NCBI GenBank assembly: GCA_017883355.1
Contig: JADGNS010000006.1
Coordinates: 1-19,221 of the forward strand
Origin: Candidatus Solibacter sp.
GTDB taxonomy: Bacteria; Acidobacteriota; Terriglobia; Bryobacterales; Bryobacteraceae
Length of the DNA: 19,221 nt
Reading direction: 5' to 3'
Part shown: positions 1 through 7,549 of the stretch, piece after piece
How the letters are laid out: each line of letters starts with the position of its first letter
How positions within the stretch are numbered: the stretch's first letter is position 1
Notes under the pieces: model-generated
What the model was told of the DNA's origin: nothing
The model's input: only the letters and a program-made list of their open reading frames with translations
The model's database searches: none
Made by a program: the position numbers and the translations under genes

Positions 1-573
1 CAGCCCTAGCTCGATCTCAATGGCGCCGCAGAGCATCTGCCCCAGGGTGATGTGCATCTCCTGGATTCGCGCCGTGGTGTTGGACGGCACCACCAGCAGA
101 TGATCGGCAAGCCCAGGAAGATCGCCGCCGCCTTTGCCGGAGAGCGCCGCGGTCACCAGCTTCATGGCCTTGGCTTGGCGCATCGCCGCGGTGATGTTCG
201 GGCTCTTGCCCGAGGTCGAAATCGCGATAGCGACATCGCCCGGCCGCCCGAGCGCCTCGATCTGGCGCGCGAAGATTTTATCGAAGCCGAAATCGTTGCC
301 GGCGGCGGTGAGCGCGGACGTATCGGTGGTCAAGGCGATCGCGGCAATGGCGGCGCGATCGGTCTTGTAGCGGATGGTCAGTTCGGTAGCGAGATGCTGG
401 GCGTCGGCGGCGCTGCCGCCGTTGCCGAAGAACATCAGCTTGCCGCCGGCGCGGATCGATTTGACGCAAGCGCCGACCAGACCGGCGAAGGCACTCGCCA
501 AGGCCGCCTCGGTGCGCTGCACCGTTTCCCGATGCTCGGCAAATTCCGCTTTGAAGAATGCTGCTAAATCCAA
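1..573 (-). CDS. gmhA: D-sedoheptulose 7-phosphate isomerase (GmhA), C-terminus cut by window edge
   Basis: This gene encodes a SIS-domain phosphoheptose isomerase, which turns sedoheptulose 7-phosphate into D-glycero-D-manno-heptose 7-phosphate, the first step of ADP-heptose synthesis for LPS or other surface glycans. The 191 visible codons contain the sugar-phosphate loop FFGNGGSAADAQH, then STSGKSPN, and the C-terminal active-site stretch TTARIQEMHITLGQ. Family members are about 190-200 residues, so only a few residues are probably missing at position 1. The start is TTG at 573: an in-frame TAG lies five codons upstream and no ATG or GTG lies between. A purine-rich AGGGAG/GGGGG stretch precedes it. 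It begins 17 bp after the capD-like stop, so the two are probably co-transcribed. A DiaA-type SIS protein is the main alternative, but the sugar-cluster neighbour favours GmhA. The sequence reads as alphaproteobacterial. Confidence 0.9.
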   Translation of the reverse strand, partial: MDLAAFFKAEFAEHRETVQRTEAALASAFAGLVGACVKSIRAGGKLMFFGNGGSAADAQHLATELTIRYKTDRAAIAAIALTTDTSALTAAGNDFGFDKIFARQIEALGRPGDVAIAISTSGKSPNITAAMRQAKAMKLVTAALSGKGGGDLPGLADHLLVVPSNTTARIQEMHITLGQMLCGAIEIELGL

Positions 574-590
574 AACTACCCCCTACTCCC

Positions 591-2192
591 TCACGCCGCT
601 TCGCCGCGGAATTCCGGCACCGCATCGCGCAGCACATTGTAGATCACCGCACGCTCGTTGCGCGACAGGCCTTGTTCCAGCGTCGCCACCCAGGCGCGGA
701 TCGCATCGAGCGAGGGCTGCACCGGCTTAGTGGCGACGATGCCCGGAATGCCAATGTCGGTGGTCTCTTCCTCGCGCGCGAACAGGATCTCGTGCAGCCG
801 CTCGCCGGGTCGAATGCCGGTAAAGGTGATTTGGATGTCGCGTCCGGGCTCGAGCCCGCTCAGCCGGATGATGCGTTCGGCGAGATCGACGATCTTCACC
901 GGCTGGCCCATGTTGAGCAGGTAGACGGATACATCGCCGCTGTCCGGGCCGAGCGCATGCGTTGCCGCGGTGGTGACCAGGTCGCAGGCCTCACGGATGG
1001 TCATGAAGTAGCGCACCATGTCGGGATGCGTGACAGTGACCGGGCCGCCGGCCTCGATCTGCGCCTTGAATTTCGGCACCACCGAGCCATTGGACGCCAG
1101 CACGTTGCCGAACCGTACCGAGATCATGCGCGTCGCGCTTTTCCCGGACGCATGGCGGCCTAATTCCTTGTCGAGCGCCTCGCAATACATTTCCGCCAGC
1201 CGCTTGGTGGCGCCCAGCACGGAGACCGGCTCGATCGCTTTGTCGGTGGAGATCATCACCATGGCGGCAGCGCCGGCCGCCGCCGCGGCGTCCGCGACAT
1301 TGATCGAGCCGAATACGTTGGTCTTGATGCCCTCGTCCCAGTCCAGTTCGAGCAGCGGCACGTGCTTGAGCGCGGCGGCGTGAAACACCATGTCGGGCTT
1401 GAACTGCGCGATCAGGCTCATGATCCGTGCGCGGTCGCGGATATCGGCGATGCGGCCGGAGATTTGCGCTTCGCTCTGCTTGGCTCTAAGCGCCTCCAGC
1501 ACGGCGTGCAGCGCGGGCTCCGAATTCTCGATCACCAGCAAGCGGGCGGCGCCGAAGGTCACCATGCGGTCGCAGATTTCCGAGCCGATCGAGCCGCCGC
1601 CGCCGGTGACCACGATCGCCTTGCCGCTCACGAATGACTCAAGCCGACGGTAATCGATCCGCACGCTCGGCCGCAGCAGCAGGTCCTCGACCGCCACCGG
1701 CGCCAGTTGCACCGCCGTGCCGCCGGCATCGAGCGACGGCAACTGGCTCATGGTCAGGCCCAGCTTGCGCGCCCGTATCAAAAGCACTTCCGGCCGCGCT
1801 TCCGGCGAGAGCGCCGACGGCGTCAGCACCAGCCGCGTCACCCGCGTGCCGCGGCCGGCGAAATCAGCGACCACGCGCTCGAGATCGTCGATGTCGCCCA
1901 GCACCGGAATGCCGCGGATCGACTGGCCGCGATCGGCTGAGGATGGCGACAAGATGCCGGCCGGCCATATTTTTTTAACCGCGCCGCTTTCGATCGAGCG
2001 CAACAGGACTTCGGCGTCGGCCGCGCGCCCGAGCACCAAAATCGGCGTCGCATCGGCGACTTTGGTGCGTTGGAGCGTGCGCGCGTAGTGGAAATAGCGA
2101 TAGGCGACGCGCGAGCCACCCAGCAAGCCGGCTTGCGCATGAGAAGAAGTCCTCCGGCTGGACACGGCAATGGGTGCCGGTGCGTGGCGCAC
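591..2192 (-). CDS. Nucleotide-sugar 4,6-dehydratase/epimerase, CapD/WbpM family, N-terminally truncated
   Basis: This is a short-chain dehydrogenase-type UDP-sugar 4,6-dehydratase of the kind that makes 4-keto-6-deoxy sugars for O-antigen, capsule or protein glycosylation. The nucleotide-binding loop TGGGGSIG lies at residues 196-203, HAAALKHVP at 271-279 and STDKA at 315-319, followed by VLGATK and, near the end, GIRPGERLHE. A second Rossmann-like segment (ILVLGRAADAEVLL) lies at 51-64. Full-length relatives are usually 600-650 residues and begin with four membrane helices. Here those helices are absent, and recognisable similarity starts only near residue 23 (LLGGSRVAYRYF). The ATG at 2192 and first ~22 residues are therefore probably fortuitous, and the start is uncertain. 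The rest of the frame is intact. Position 326 is Leu where this family usually has the Met that replaces the SDR tyrosine. The gene may be a remnant of a longer one. Confidence 0.85.
   Translation of the reverse strand: MRHAPAPIAVSSRRTSSHAQAGLLGGSRVAYRYFHYARTLQRTKVADATPILVLGRAADAEVLLRSIESGAVKKIWPAGILSPSSADRGQSIRGIPVLGDIDDLERVVADFAGRGTRVTRLVLTPSALSPEARPEVLLIRARKLGLTMSQLPSLDAGGTAVQLAPVAVEDLLLRPSVRIDYRRLESFVSGKAIVVTGGGGSIGSEICDRMVTFGAARLLVIENSEPALHAVLEALRAKQSEAQISGRIADIRDRARIMSLIAQFKPDMVFHAAALKHVPLLELDWDEGIKTNVFGSINVADAAAAAGAAAMVMISTDKAIEPVSVLGATKRLAEMYCEALDKELGRHASGKSATRMISVRFGNVLASNGSVVPKFKAQIEAGGPVTVTHPDMVRYFMTIREACDLVTTAATHALGPDSGDVSVYLLNMGQPVKIVDLAERIIRLSGLEPGRDIQITFTGIRPGERLHEILFAREEETTDIGIPGIVATKPVQPSLDAIRAWVATLEQGLSRNERAVIYNVLRDAVPEFRGEAA
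2123..2136. repeat. Perfect 14-bp palindrome at the capD truncation boundary
   Basis: GCAAGCCGGCTTGC is its own reverse complement. It lies just where recognisable dehydratase sequence ends and anonymous sequence begins. It could be a recombination or restriction-type site, or chance. Confidence 0.5.
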
Positions 2193-2229
2193 TGAAACCG
2201 TGTGGTGAGGTGGGACAGACGATCGTCTT

Positions 2230-2258
2230 TTGTCGTCTGTCGCATCGGGTCATATACT
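2230..2258 (+). promoter_or_regulatory. Sigma70-type promoter for the sensor kinase operon
   Basis: A -35 box TTGTCG (2230-2235) and a -10 box TATACT (2253-2258) are separated by exactly 17 bp. Transcription would start near 2265-2266, almost on the preferred GTG start codon, which implies a leaderless or very short-leader message. An ATG 21 bp further on is the alternative. Confidence 0.5.
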
Positions 2259-2265
2259 GGGATCT

Positions 2266-5205
2266 GTGGGAAAGCGCATTGGAGCGATGTTCGCGTTGCT
2301 GGCCTGGTTGGCGCCCAGCGCGCTCTGTCTCGATCCGCGCAAGACCCTGACGCAGTATTCGCGCACCATCTGGACGCAGGAGCGAGGCCTGCCGCAGGAC
2401 ACGATCCGCGCCATCACGCAGACGAACGACGGCTACCTGTGGCTGGGCACCGACGAGGGACTGGCGCGATTCGACGGCTATGAGTTCGTGGTCTTCAACA
2501 AGACCAATGGCGATCTGCCGGATAACTCGATCACCGCGCTGGCCGCGGCCAACGACGGCGGTCTCTGGATCGGCACCTCCAACGGCCTGACGCAATATCG
2601 GGAGGGCCGTTTTCGTACCTTCACCGTGAAACAGGGTCTGCCGGATGCGGCGATCACCGCGTTGCATGCCGATCGGGAGGGCGCGCTGTGGGTGGTGGCG
2701 GGGATCTATCTGACCCGTTACCAGGACGGCCGGTTCACCAATCTCAAGCCCGACACCGATATTCCGGTGAGTTCGGCGCGGGCGGTGTGCGAGGACGCCA
2801 ATCACGACCTGTGGGTGGCCGGCTTTAGCCGCGTCGTGCGCCGGACGGGCGGGAAGTTCGTGACGGTGATGCAGGCGGAAGCGCTCGACGGCATGGTGGT
2901 GCTCACCATGATGGCCGATCGCGACGGCAACATCTGGATCGCCGGCAACAGGGGTATTATCCGCAGATCTCCGACCGGCGCCATCCAGAAGTACGGCGTG
3001 CGCGAGGGGTTGCCGGACCCGGTGGTTCGCGCCATGTGGGCGGATCGCGACGGCAATATCTGGGCGGGCACCAACAATGGGATGGCGCGGCTCCAGGGCA
3101 ATCGGTTCGTCACCTCGGGCCAGGACAATCCCGAGGACGGCGACGGCGTGCGCTGTCTGTTTGAGGATCGCGAAGGCGACCTGTGGATTGGGGCCAACGG
3201 CGGTCTCAGCCGCTGGCGCAACGATGTCTTCATGGTCTATGGAAAGCCCGAAGGCCTGCCGAGCGACGCGCCGAATGTCGTGTTTCAGGACCGCACCGGC
3301 CGGGTTTGGGTGGGATTCAACGATCTCGGCATGGTGCAGTTTTCCGGGTTTGAATCGCGCCGCTATACGAGTAGAGAAGGGCTGCCGGACAGCGGGGTTT
3401 ATCAGATTCGGGAAGGTCTCCACGGAGATCTGCTGATAGCCACCCGTTCCGGCGTGGCCCGCATGGAGGCGGGGAAATTCCGTACCTACCGCCCGCCGGA
3501 CCCGCTGGCGCGGACGGCCGTTTTCGACGCCATCGAAGATGCCCGTGGCGCGCTCTGGCTGGCGACTCCGGCGGGACTGAGCGTGGTCCGCGGCAAACAG
3601 TTTCAGAACGTGGTGGCGGGCGGTCCGCTGCTGATCGATTTCATGGTCACGCTGTCCGAGGGACGGGACGGGGCGATCTGGGCGGGCACCTACGGAAAGG
3701 GCCTGTGGCGGGTCAAGGGGGATGAGCGCCGCCAGTACACCACCGCCGACGGCCTCTCCAGCGATCAGATCCGTTCCCTCTATGAGGACGCGCAGGGCAC
3801 GCTCTGGATCGGCACATTTGGCGGAGGGCTGAATGCCCTGCGCGACGGCAGATTCGCCCATTACACGGCGCGCGACGGGCTGTTAAGCGACAACATCGGC
3901 AAGGTCTTCGACGATGGCGAATCGCTGTGGCTGAGCACGACGCGCGGCATCTGCCGGATCGCCAAAAGCCAGCTCCTGGAGTTCGCCGCCAGGAAGCGGT
4001 CCCGGCTGGAGCCGCAGAACTACGGGGTGGAAGACGGGTTGCGCAGCGCGCAGTGCGCTCCGGCTTATCCCACTGCCGGCGGCGGCATTCGCACCGCCGA
4101 CGGGCGGCTCTGGTTCACCACCAGCCGTGGCCTGGCGGTGCTCACCCCGGATGCGCGAAAACTGGCGGCGCTTGCCCCGGTCGCGCACCTGGTTCAGATG
4201 ACGGCCAACGGCGATCCGGTGGACCTCGGTCGCGCGGCGCGCCTGGCTCCCGGCAACGAACGCCTGCAGATACATTACACCGGCATCCACCTGAGTGCGC
4301 CGGAGCGCGTGCAGTACTTTTACCGGCTGGAGGGTCTCGATACGGATTGGGTCGCGGCCGACGGGCGGCGGGTCATCGATTTCAACAGCTTGCACTATGG
4401 GCATTATCGATTCAACGTGCGCGCGGAACTGCCCGGCGGTCCAGCCAGCCGGCAATCCTACGAGTTCGAAATACTCCCTCGGTTTTGGGAGACGGCCTGG
4501 TTTCGGGCCTTGTGCCTGGCGGCAGTCCTGGCGGCGGCATGGGCGATCTATCAGCTCCGCCTGCGCCAGATCCGGTCGCGCTTTGGGCTGGTATTGGAGG
4601 AGCGCGCCCGGCTGGCGCGGGAGATCCACGACACCCTGGCGCAGGGCTTCGTCGGCATCTCCTCGCAGTTGGACGCCGTGGCCATGTGCATGCCGGAAGA
4701 TGCCACACCGGCGCGCCCCTACCTGGACATGGCGCGGCGCATGGCGCGCCACAGCCTCACCGAAGCGCGGCGCAGCGTGATGGACTTGCGCGCCTCGGCG
4801 CTGGAGGGGCAGGATCTGGCCGCCGCCATCCAATCGGGCACGCGGATGTGGACGGCGGGGTCCGGCGTGGATATCGCCGTAGAAGTCACCGGCACGGGGA
4901 TACAGTTGCCCGAGGAGATGGAGCAGCACCTGTTGCGCATCGCGCAGGAGGCCGTGACCAACGCGCTGAAGCACGCGGGGGCCAGCCGGATCGGCGTGAG
5001 GCTGCACCAGGAGGCGCACAATCTCCACCTCCGGATCGCCGATAATGGCCGTGGATTCGATCCGCAGGACGTGTTCTCTTCACGCGCCGGGCATTTCGGA
5101 GTCATCGGGATGCGCGAGCGGGCCGAGCGGCTCGGCGGCGAGCTCCGATTCGCCAGTAACCCCGGGGAGGGAACCGAAGTCGAAGTAACCGTACCGTTGC
5201 CATGA
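2266..5205 (+). CDS. Propeller-type sensor histidine kinase (Reg_prop / Y_Y_Y / HisKA_3 / HATPase_c)
   Basis: This is a membrane sensor kinase of 979 residues. A signal peptide (GKRIGAMFALLAWLAPSALC) leads into 14 repeats of the two-component regulator propeller type, each with a core such as LWLGT or IWAGT. They run from about residue 30 to 630 and probably form two seven-bladed propellers in the periplasm. A Y_Y_Y domain (about 665-740) and a single membrane helix (about 745-765) follow. The cytoplasmic part has a HisKA_3 dimerisation helix with the phosphorylated His788 in REIHDTLAQG, an N box around Glu895-Asn899 and a G1 box DNGRGFD at 926, so all catalytic motifs are present. GTG 2266 is preferred because it supplies the positive n-region of the signal peptide; ATG 2287 and TTG 2230 are also in frame. 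The stop overlaps the response regulator start (ATGA). Relatives often sense carbohydrate or envelope cues, but the ligand here is unknown. Confidence 0.93.
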   Translation: MGKRIGAMFALLAWLAPSALCLDPRKTLTQYSRTIWTQERGLPQDTIRAITQTNDGYLWLGTDEGLARFDGYEFVVFNKTNGDLPDNSITALAAANDGGLWIGTSNGLTQYREGRFRTFTVKQGLPDAAITALHADREGALWVVAGIYLTRYQDGRFTNLKPDTDIPVSSARAVCEDANHDLWVAGFSRVVRRTGGKFVTVMQAEALDGMVVLTMMADRDGNIWIAGNRGIIRRSPTGAIQKYGVREGLPDPVVRAMWADRDGNIWAGTNNGMARLQGNRFVTSGQDNPEDGDGVRCLFEDREGDLWIGANGGLSRWRNDVFMVYGKPEGLPSDAPNVVFQDRTGRVWVGFNDLGMVQFSGFESRRYTSREGLPDSGVYQIREGLHGDLLIATRSGVARMEAGKFRTYRPPDPLARTAVFDAIEDARGALWLATPAGLSVVRGKQFQNVVAGGPLLIDFMVTLSEGRDGAIWAGTYGKGLWRVKGDERRQYTTADGLSSDQIRSLYEDAQGTLWIGTFGGGLNALRDGRFAHYTARDGLLSDNIGKVFDDGESLWLSTTRGICRIAKSQLLEFAARKRSRLEPQNYGVEDGLRSAQCAPAYPTAGGGIRTADGRLWFTTSRGLAVLTPDARKLAALAPVAHLVQMTANGDPVDLGRAARLAPGNERLQIHYTGIHLSAPERVQYFYRLEGLDTDWVAADGRRVIDFNSLHYGHYRFNVRAELPGGPASRQSYEFEILPRFWETAWFRALCLAAVLAAAWAIYQLRLRQIRSRFGLVLEERARLAREIHDTLAQGFVGISSQLDAVAMCMPEDATPARPYLDMARRMARHSLTEARRSVMDLRASALEGQDLAAAIQSGTRMWTAGSGVDIAVEVTGTGIQLPEEMEQHLLRIAQEAVTNALKHAGASRIGVRLHQEAHNLHLRIADNGRGFDPQDVFSSRAGHFGVIGMRERAERLGGELRFASNPGEGTEVEVTVPLP

Positions 5206-5825
5206 GCGAAAAAATTCGAATTCTCGTTGCCGAAGACCACCTGGTGGCCCGCGTAGGAGTCACCACCATTGTCAATATGCAGGACGACATGACGGTGGTC
5301 GCCGAAGCCGCCAACGGACATCAGGCGGTGGAGATGTTCCGGCTGCACCTGCCGGATGTGACGCTGCTCGATCTGCGCATGCCCGGGATGGGCGGCGTGG
5401 AAGCGGCGATCGTGATCCGCGGCGAGTTCCCCGGGGCGCGCATGATCGCGCTGACCACTTACGGCGGGGACGAGGACATCCGCCGCGCCCTGGCCGCGGG
5501 GGTGCAGGCCTACCTGACGAAGGACGTGCTGCACGACGAGTTGCTGAAGGCGATCCGCGCCGTACACGCCGGACAGACCTACCTGCCGGCGGCGGTGGCG
5601 GCATCGCTGGCGGCGCAGTTCCCGCGTCCCGACCTGAGCGCGCGCGAAGTCCAGGTGCTTGGCCTGATCGTGCAGGGGCTGGCGAACAAGCAGATCGCCT
5701 TCACCCTGAACATCGCCGAGCACACGGTGAAGAACCACGTCAAGAACATTTTGAGCAAACTGGGAGTGCAGGATCGGACCCAGGCCGCCACGGCGGCCAT
5801 CCAGCGCGGCATCATCCACCTGTAA
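5202..5825 (+). CDS. Two-component response regulator, NarL/LuxR family
   Basis: This 207-residue protein has an N-terminal receiver and a C-terminal LuxR-type helix-turn-helix. The receiver carries the acidic pair Glu11-Asp12, the phosphoacceptor Asp57 (LLDLRMPGM), the switch Thr85/Thr86 and Lys107 (YLTKD). The DNA-binding part spans about residues 144-200, with LSAREVQVLGLI and the recognition helix region HTVKNHVKNILSKLG. It starts inside the stop codon of the kinase gene (4-bp overlap), so the two are translationally coupled and form a cognate pair. It would be phosphorylated by the kinase and then activate or repress target promoters. No target is evident beside it, as the next gene is on the opposite strand. 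Confidence 0.95.
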   Translation: MSEKIRILVAEDHLVARVGVTTIVNMQDDMTVVAEAANGHQAVEMFRLHLPDVTLLDLRMPGMGGVEAAIVIRGEFPGARMIALTTYGGDEDIRRALAAGVQAYLTKDVLHDELLKAIRAVHAGQTYLPAAVAASLAAQFPRPDLSAREVQVLGLIVQGLANKQIAFTLNIAEHTVKNHVKNILSKLGVQDRTQAATAAIQRGIIHL

Positions 5826-5861
5826 TCCCCGAAAGCCGCGACACCTCCCCAGCCCGCTAAA

Positions 5862-5874
5862 CCGGAGGCTCCGG
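5862..5874 (+). terminator. Weak hairpin after the two-component operon
   Basis: CCGGA-GGC-TCCGG forms a five-base stem with a three-base loop, 37 bp past the response regulator stop and between two convergent genes. There is no T-tract, so a terminator role is a guess. Confidence 0.25.
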
Positions 5875-5970
5875 CCAAGTGACTCCGGCAGGTCCCCGAC
5901 GCCACAGTTTCGTGCCATCGTGGGCCACGTCCGAGTGGCCCGCCAATGCGCAAGGCGGATCCTCTTCCGC

Positions 5971-6882
5971 CTACAATTCGCGCCAGGAGGCGTCGAGCGA
6001 TACCCAGCGGTCGCCTTCGCCGAGCTCGCTTTCGGCCAGGCTCAACGCGCCGTGGCCCTCGTCGCAGAGGAACTCCGTGGTAACGGGCTCGAACATGCTG
6101 GCCCAGGAGCCCATGGTGACGGGGCGCGCCAGACGGCGCAGGCAGACCGGGCAGCGGCGGCGCTGATCGTCGAAAATCCAGATGGCGGCCAGGCCGAAGC
6201 CGCCCAGAAAGGCCAGGGTGGCGCCAAGTCCGGCGATCCACGCGCGCAGCACTTCCGGGGTGATCAGGTTCCACAACCCGCGTGAACCTTCGATCCACAA
6301 CAGCGGAACCAATACGATGACGGACACGATCTTCACCGCGAGGTACAGCCAGTAGCGCCAGCCGTAGCGCCCCAGCGACAGGCGGCCGATGGCGACCAGC
6401 GCCGCGCCGATTCCCAGCGCCAGCACGATGGGCACGGCGGCCCCCACCACCAGGTCGCCGCGCGGGGGGTCGTAGCGCAGTTGGCGGTTGCCGATGAACT
6501 GGATGGGCTCAAGGTTCCAATAGATGGCGGCGGACACGATTTTGCGGGTGGCCTGGAAGCCGTGCGAGAGCAGCGCCAGCAGGACCGCTCCCGCCGCGGC
6601 CAGCGCCATGATGAACTGCGGCCCGAGGGTCCAACGATGGAAGCCGGCGCGATTGAAGCGCAGCCAGAAGGCGGCGGTCAGGGCGTCGCGGCACAGCAGG
6701 GCCAATTCGGCGCGGTCGCGGCCGGCCACTTCGCCGCGGTCCACCAGGATGCAGAGGTTGGCGAGGCGCGAATCCCAGCGCTCGCGAAATTCGTGCCGCA
6801 CCGCAAGCGGCGCCAGGCGAGCCGCGATCCGCAACTGCCAACGGCAAAGCATTGGCGGCGGCACTCCGTCAGGGTGGGGCAT
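5971..6882 (-). CDS. Four-helix membrane protein with C-terminal zinc-ribbon-like motif, unknown function
   Basis: I do not recognise a named family. The 303-residue protein begins with a charged soluble segment (about 1-85, including RIAARLAPLAVRHEFRERW). It then has four hydrophobic helices at about 91-107, 144-166, 177-197 and 214-236. The tail has CPVC at 244-247 and a later CDEGHG at 273-278, a pattern that could bind zinc. Related-looking tails with a CPVC and a later GHG recur in Acidobacteriota membrane proteins as I remember them. The ATG at 6882 was chosen because AGAGG lies five bases upstream; the frame is open further up but no better site is seen. It is transcribed divergently from the ECF sigma gene, with 67 bp between the two starts, so the two may share regulation. 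Whether it acts as a regulator of the sigma factor or kinase cannot be told from sequence. Confidence 0.7.
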   Translation of the reverse strand: MPHPDGVPPPMLCRWQLRIAARLAPLAVRHEFRERWDSRLANLCILVDRGEVAGRDRAELALLCRDALTAAFWLRFNRAGFHRWTLGPQFIMALAAAGAVLLALLSHGFQATRKIVSAAIYWNLEPIQFIGNRQLRYDPPRGDLVVGAAVPIVLALGIGAALVAIGRLSLGRYGWRYWLYLAVKIVSVIVLVPLLWIEGSRGLWNLITPEVLRAWIAGLGATLAFLGGFGLAAIWIFDDQRRRCPVCLRRLARPVTMGSWASMFEPVTTEFLCDEGHGALSLAESELGEGDRWVSLDASWREL

Positions 6883-6949
6883 GAAACCTCTTCTCACCCA
6901 TTCGACGCCGAATTCCCTTATGATGTTCCCAGGACGCGGCCCGGGCGAC

Positions 6950-7549
6950 ATGGAAGCTCCCACTCCCACCACCACCTTCGCGTTGCTGGAGCAGGCCAAA
7001 GGCGGCGACGAACAAGCGCTGTCGCGCGCCTTCGAACGGCACCGGCGGCGGCTGGCGGTGTTGATTCACTACAAGCTGAGCCCGCGGGCGCGGGAGTTCT
7101 GCGAGGTGGAGGACCTGGTGCAGGAGACCTGCCTGCGGGCGTTCCGCGATATCGGCAGTTTCAGGTATCAGTCGCCCGGCAGCTTCCTGCGGTGGCTCTC
7201 GACCATCGCCGACCACGCCATCATCGACCGCACGCGGTACCAGAACCGGGAGCGGCGGGCGGGCCAGGAAATTCCCTTCCGCTCCGCCAGCAATCCGCTG
7301 GGACCGGAACCCGCCGACAGCCAGACTCCCAGCCGCCTGTTCGCGCAGCGGGAGGCGGTGGAGCGGTTGCTGGGGCGGCTCGACGCGCTGCCGGAAGACT
7401 ACCGCCACGTGCTGATCCTGGCGAAGATCGAAGGCCTCACCACGGCGGAGATGGCGGAACGGCTGGGCAAGTCGCGCGAGGCGGTGGCGCTCTTGGTATA
7501 CCGCGCGCTGAAGCGTTTTCGCGAGCTGGTCCGCGAGACGGGCGCCTGA
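6950..7549 (+). CDS. ECF-family RNA polymerase sigma factor
   Basis: This 199-residue sigma70-family protein has the two-domain ECF layout. Region 2 is at about residues 25-98, with EDLVQETCLRAFRDIGSFRY and SPGSFLRWLSTIADHAIIDRT split over the -10-recognition and core-binding helices. Region 4 is at about 134-192, with LDALPEDYRHVLIL followed by the helix-turn-helix TTAEMAERLGKSREAVALLVYRA. The ATG at 6950 gives the expected N-terminus just before FALLEQAKGGD; ATG codons at 6920 and 6923 are also in frame. No strong ribosome site precedes any of them. No classical anti-sigma gene is nearby. Instead the stop codon overlaps the start of a Ser/Thr kinase (TGATG), matching the known arrangement in which an ECF sigma factor is governed by a neighbouring protein kinase. 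Confidence 0.92.
   Translation: MEAPTPTTTFALLEQAKGGDEQALSRAFERHRRRLAVLIHYKLSPRAREFCEVEDLVQETCLRAFRDIGSFRYQSPGSFLRWLSTIADHAIIDRTRYQNRERRAGQEIPFRSASNPLGPEPADSQTPSRLFAQREAVERLLGRLDALPEDYRHVLILAKIEGLTTAEMAERLGKSREAVALLVYRALKRFRELVRETGA

Noticed and set aside
1975..3861. 628-codon open frame on the minus strand, antisense to the sensor kinase
   Set aside because: It mirrors the codon pattern of the real plus-strand gene, has Arg/Pro/His-rich composition without a recognisable domain, and runs across the dehydratase boundary.
3883..5028. 381-codon minus-strand frame under the kinase catalytic region
   Set aside because: It is antisense to conserved HisKA_3/HATPase sequence, with Arg/Pro/His-rich composition and no recognisable motif or ribosome site.
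6481..7548. Apparent N-terminal extension of the Ser/Thr kinase frame
   Set aside because: The frame is open upstream by chance in GC-rich DNA, overlapping the ECF sigma gene and the divergent membrane gene. The translation is low-complexity, and the TGATG overlap marks the natural start at 7549.
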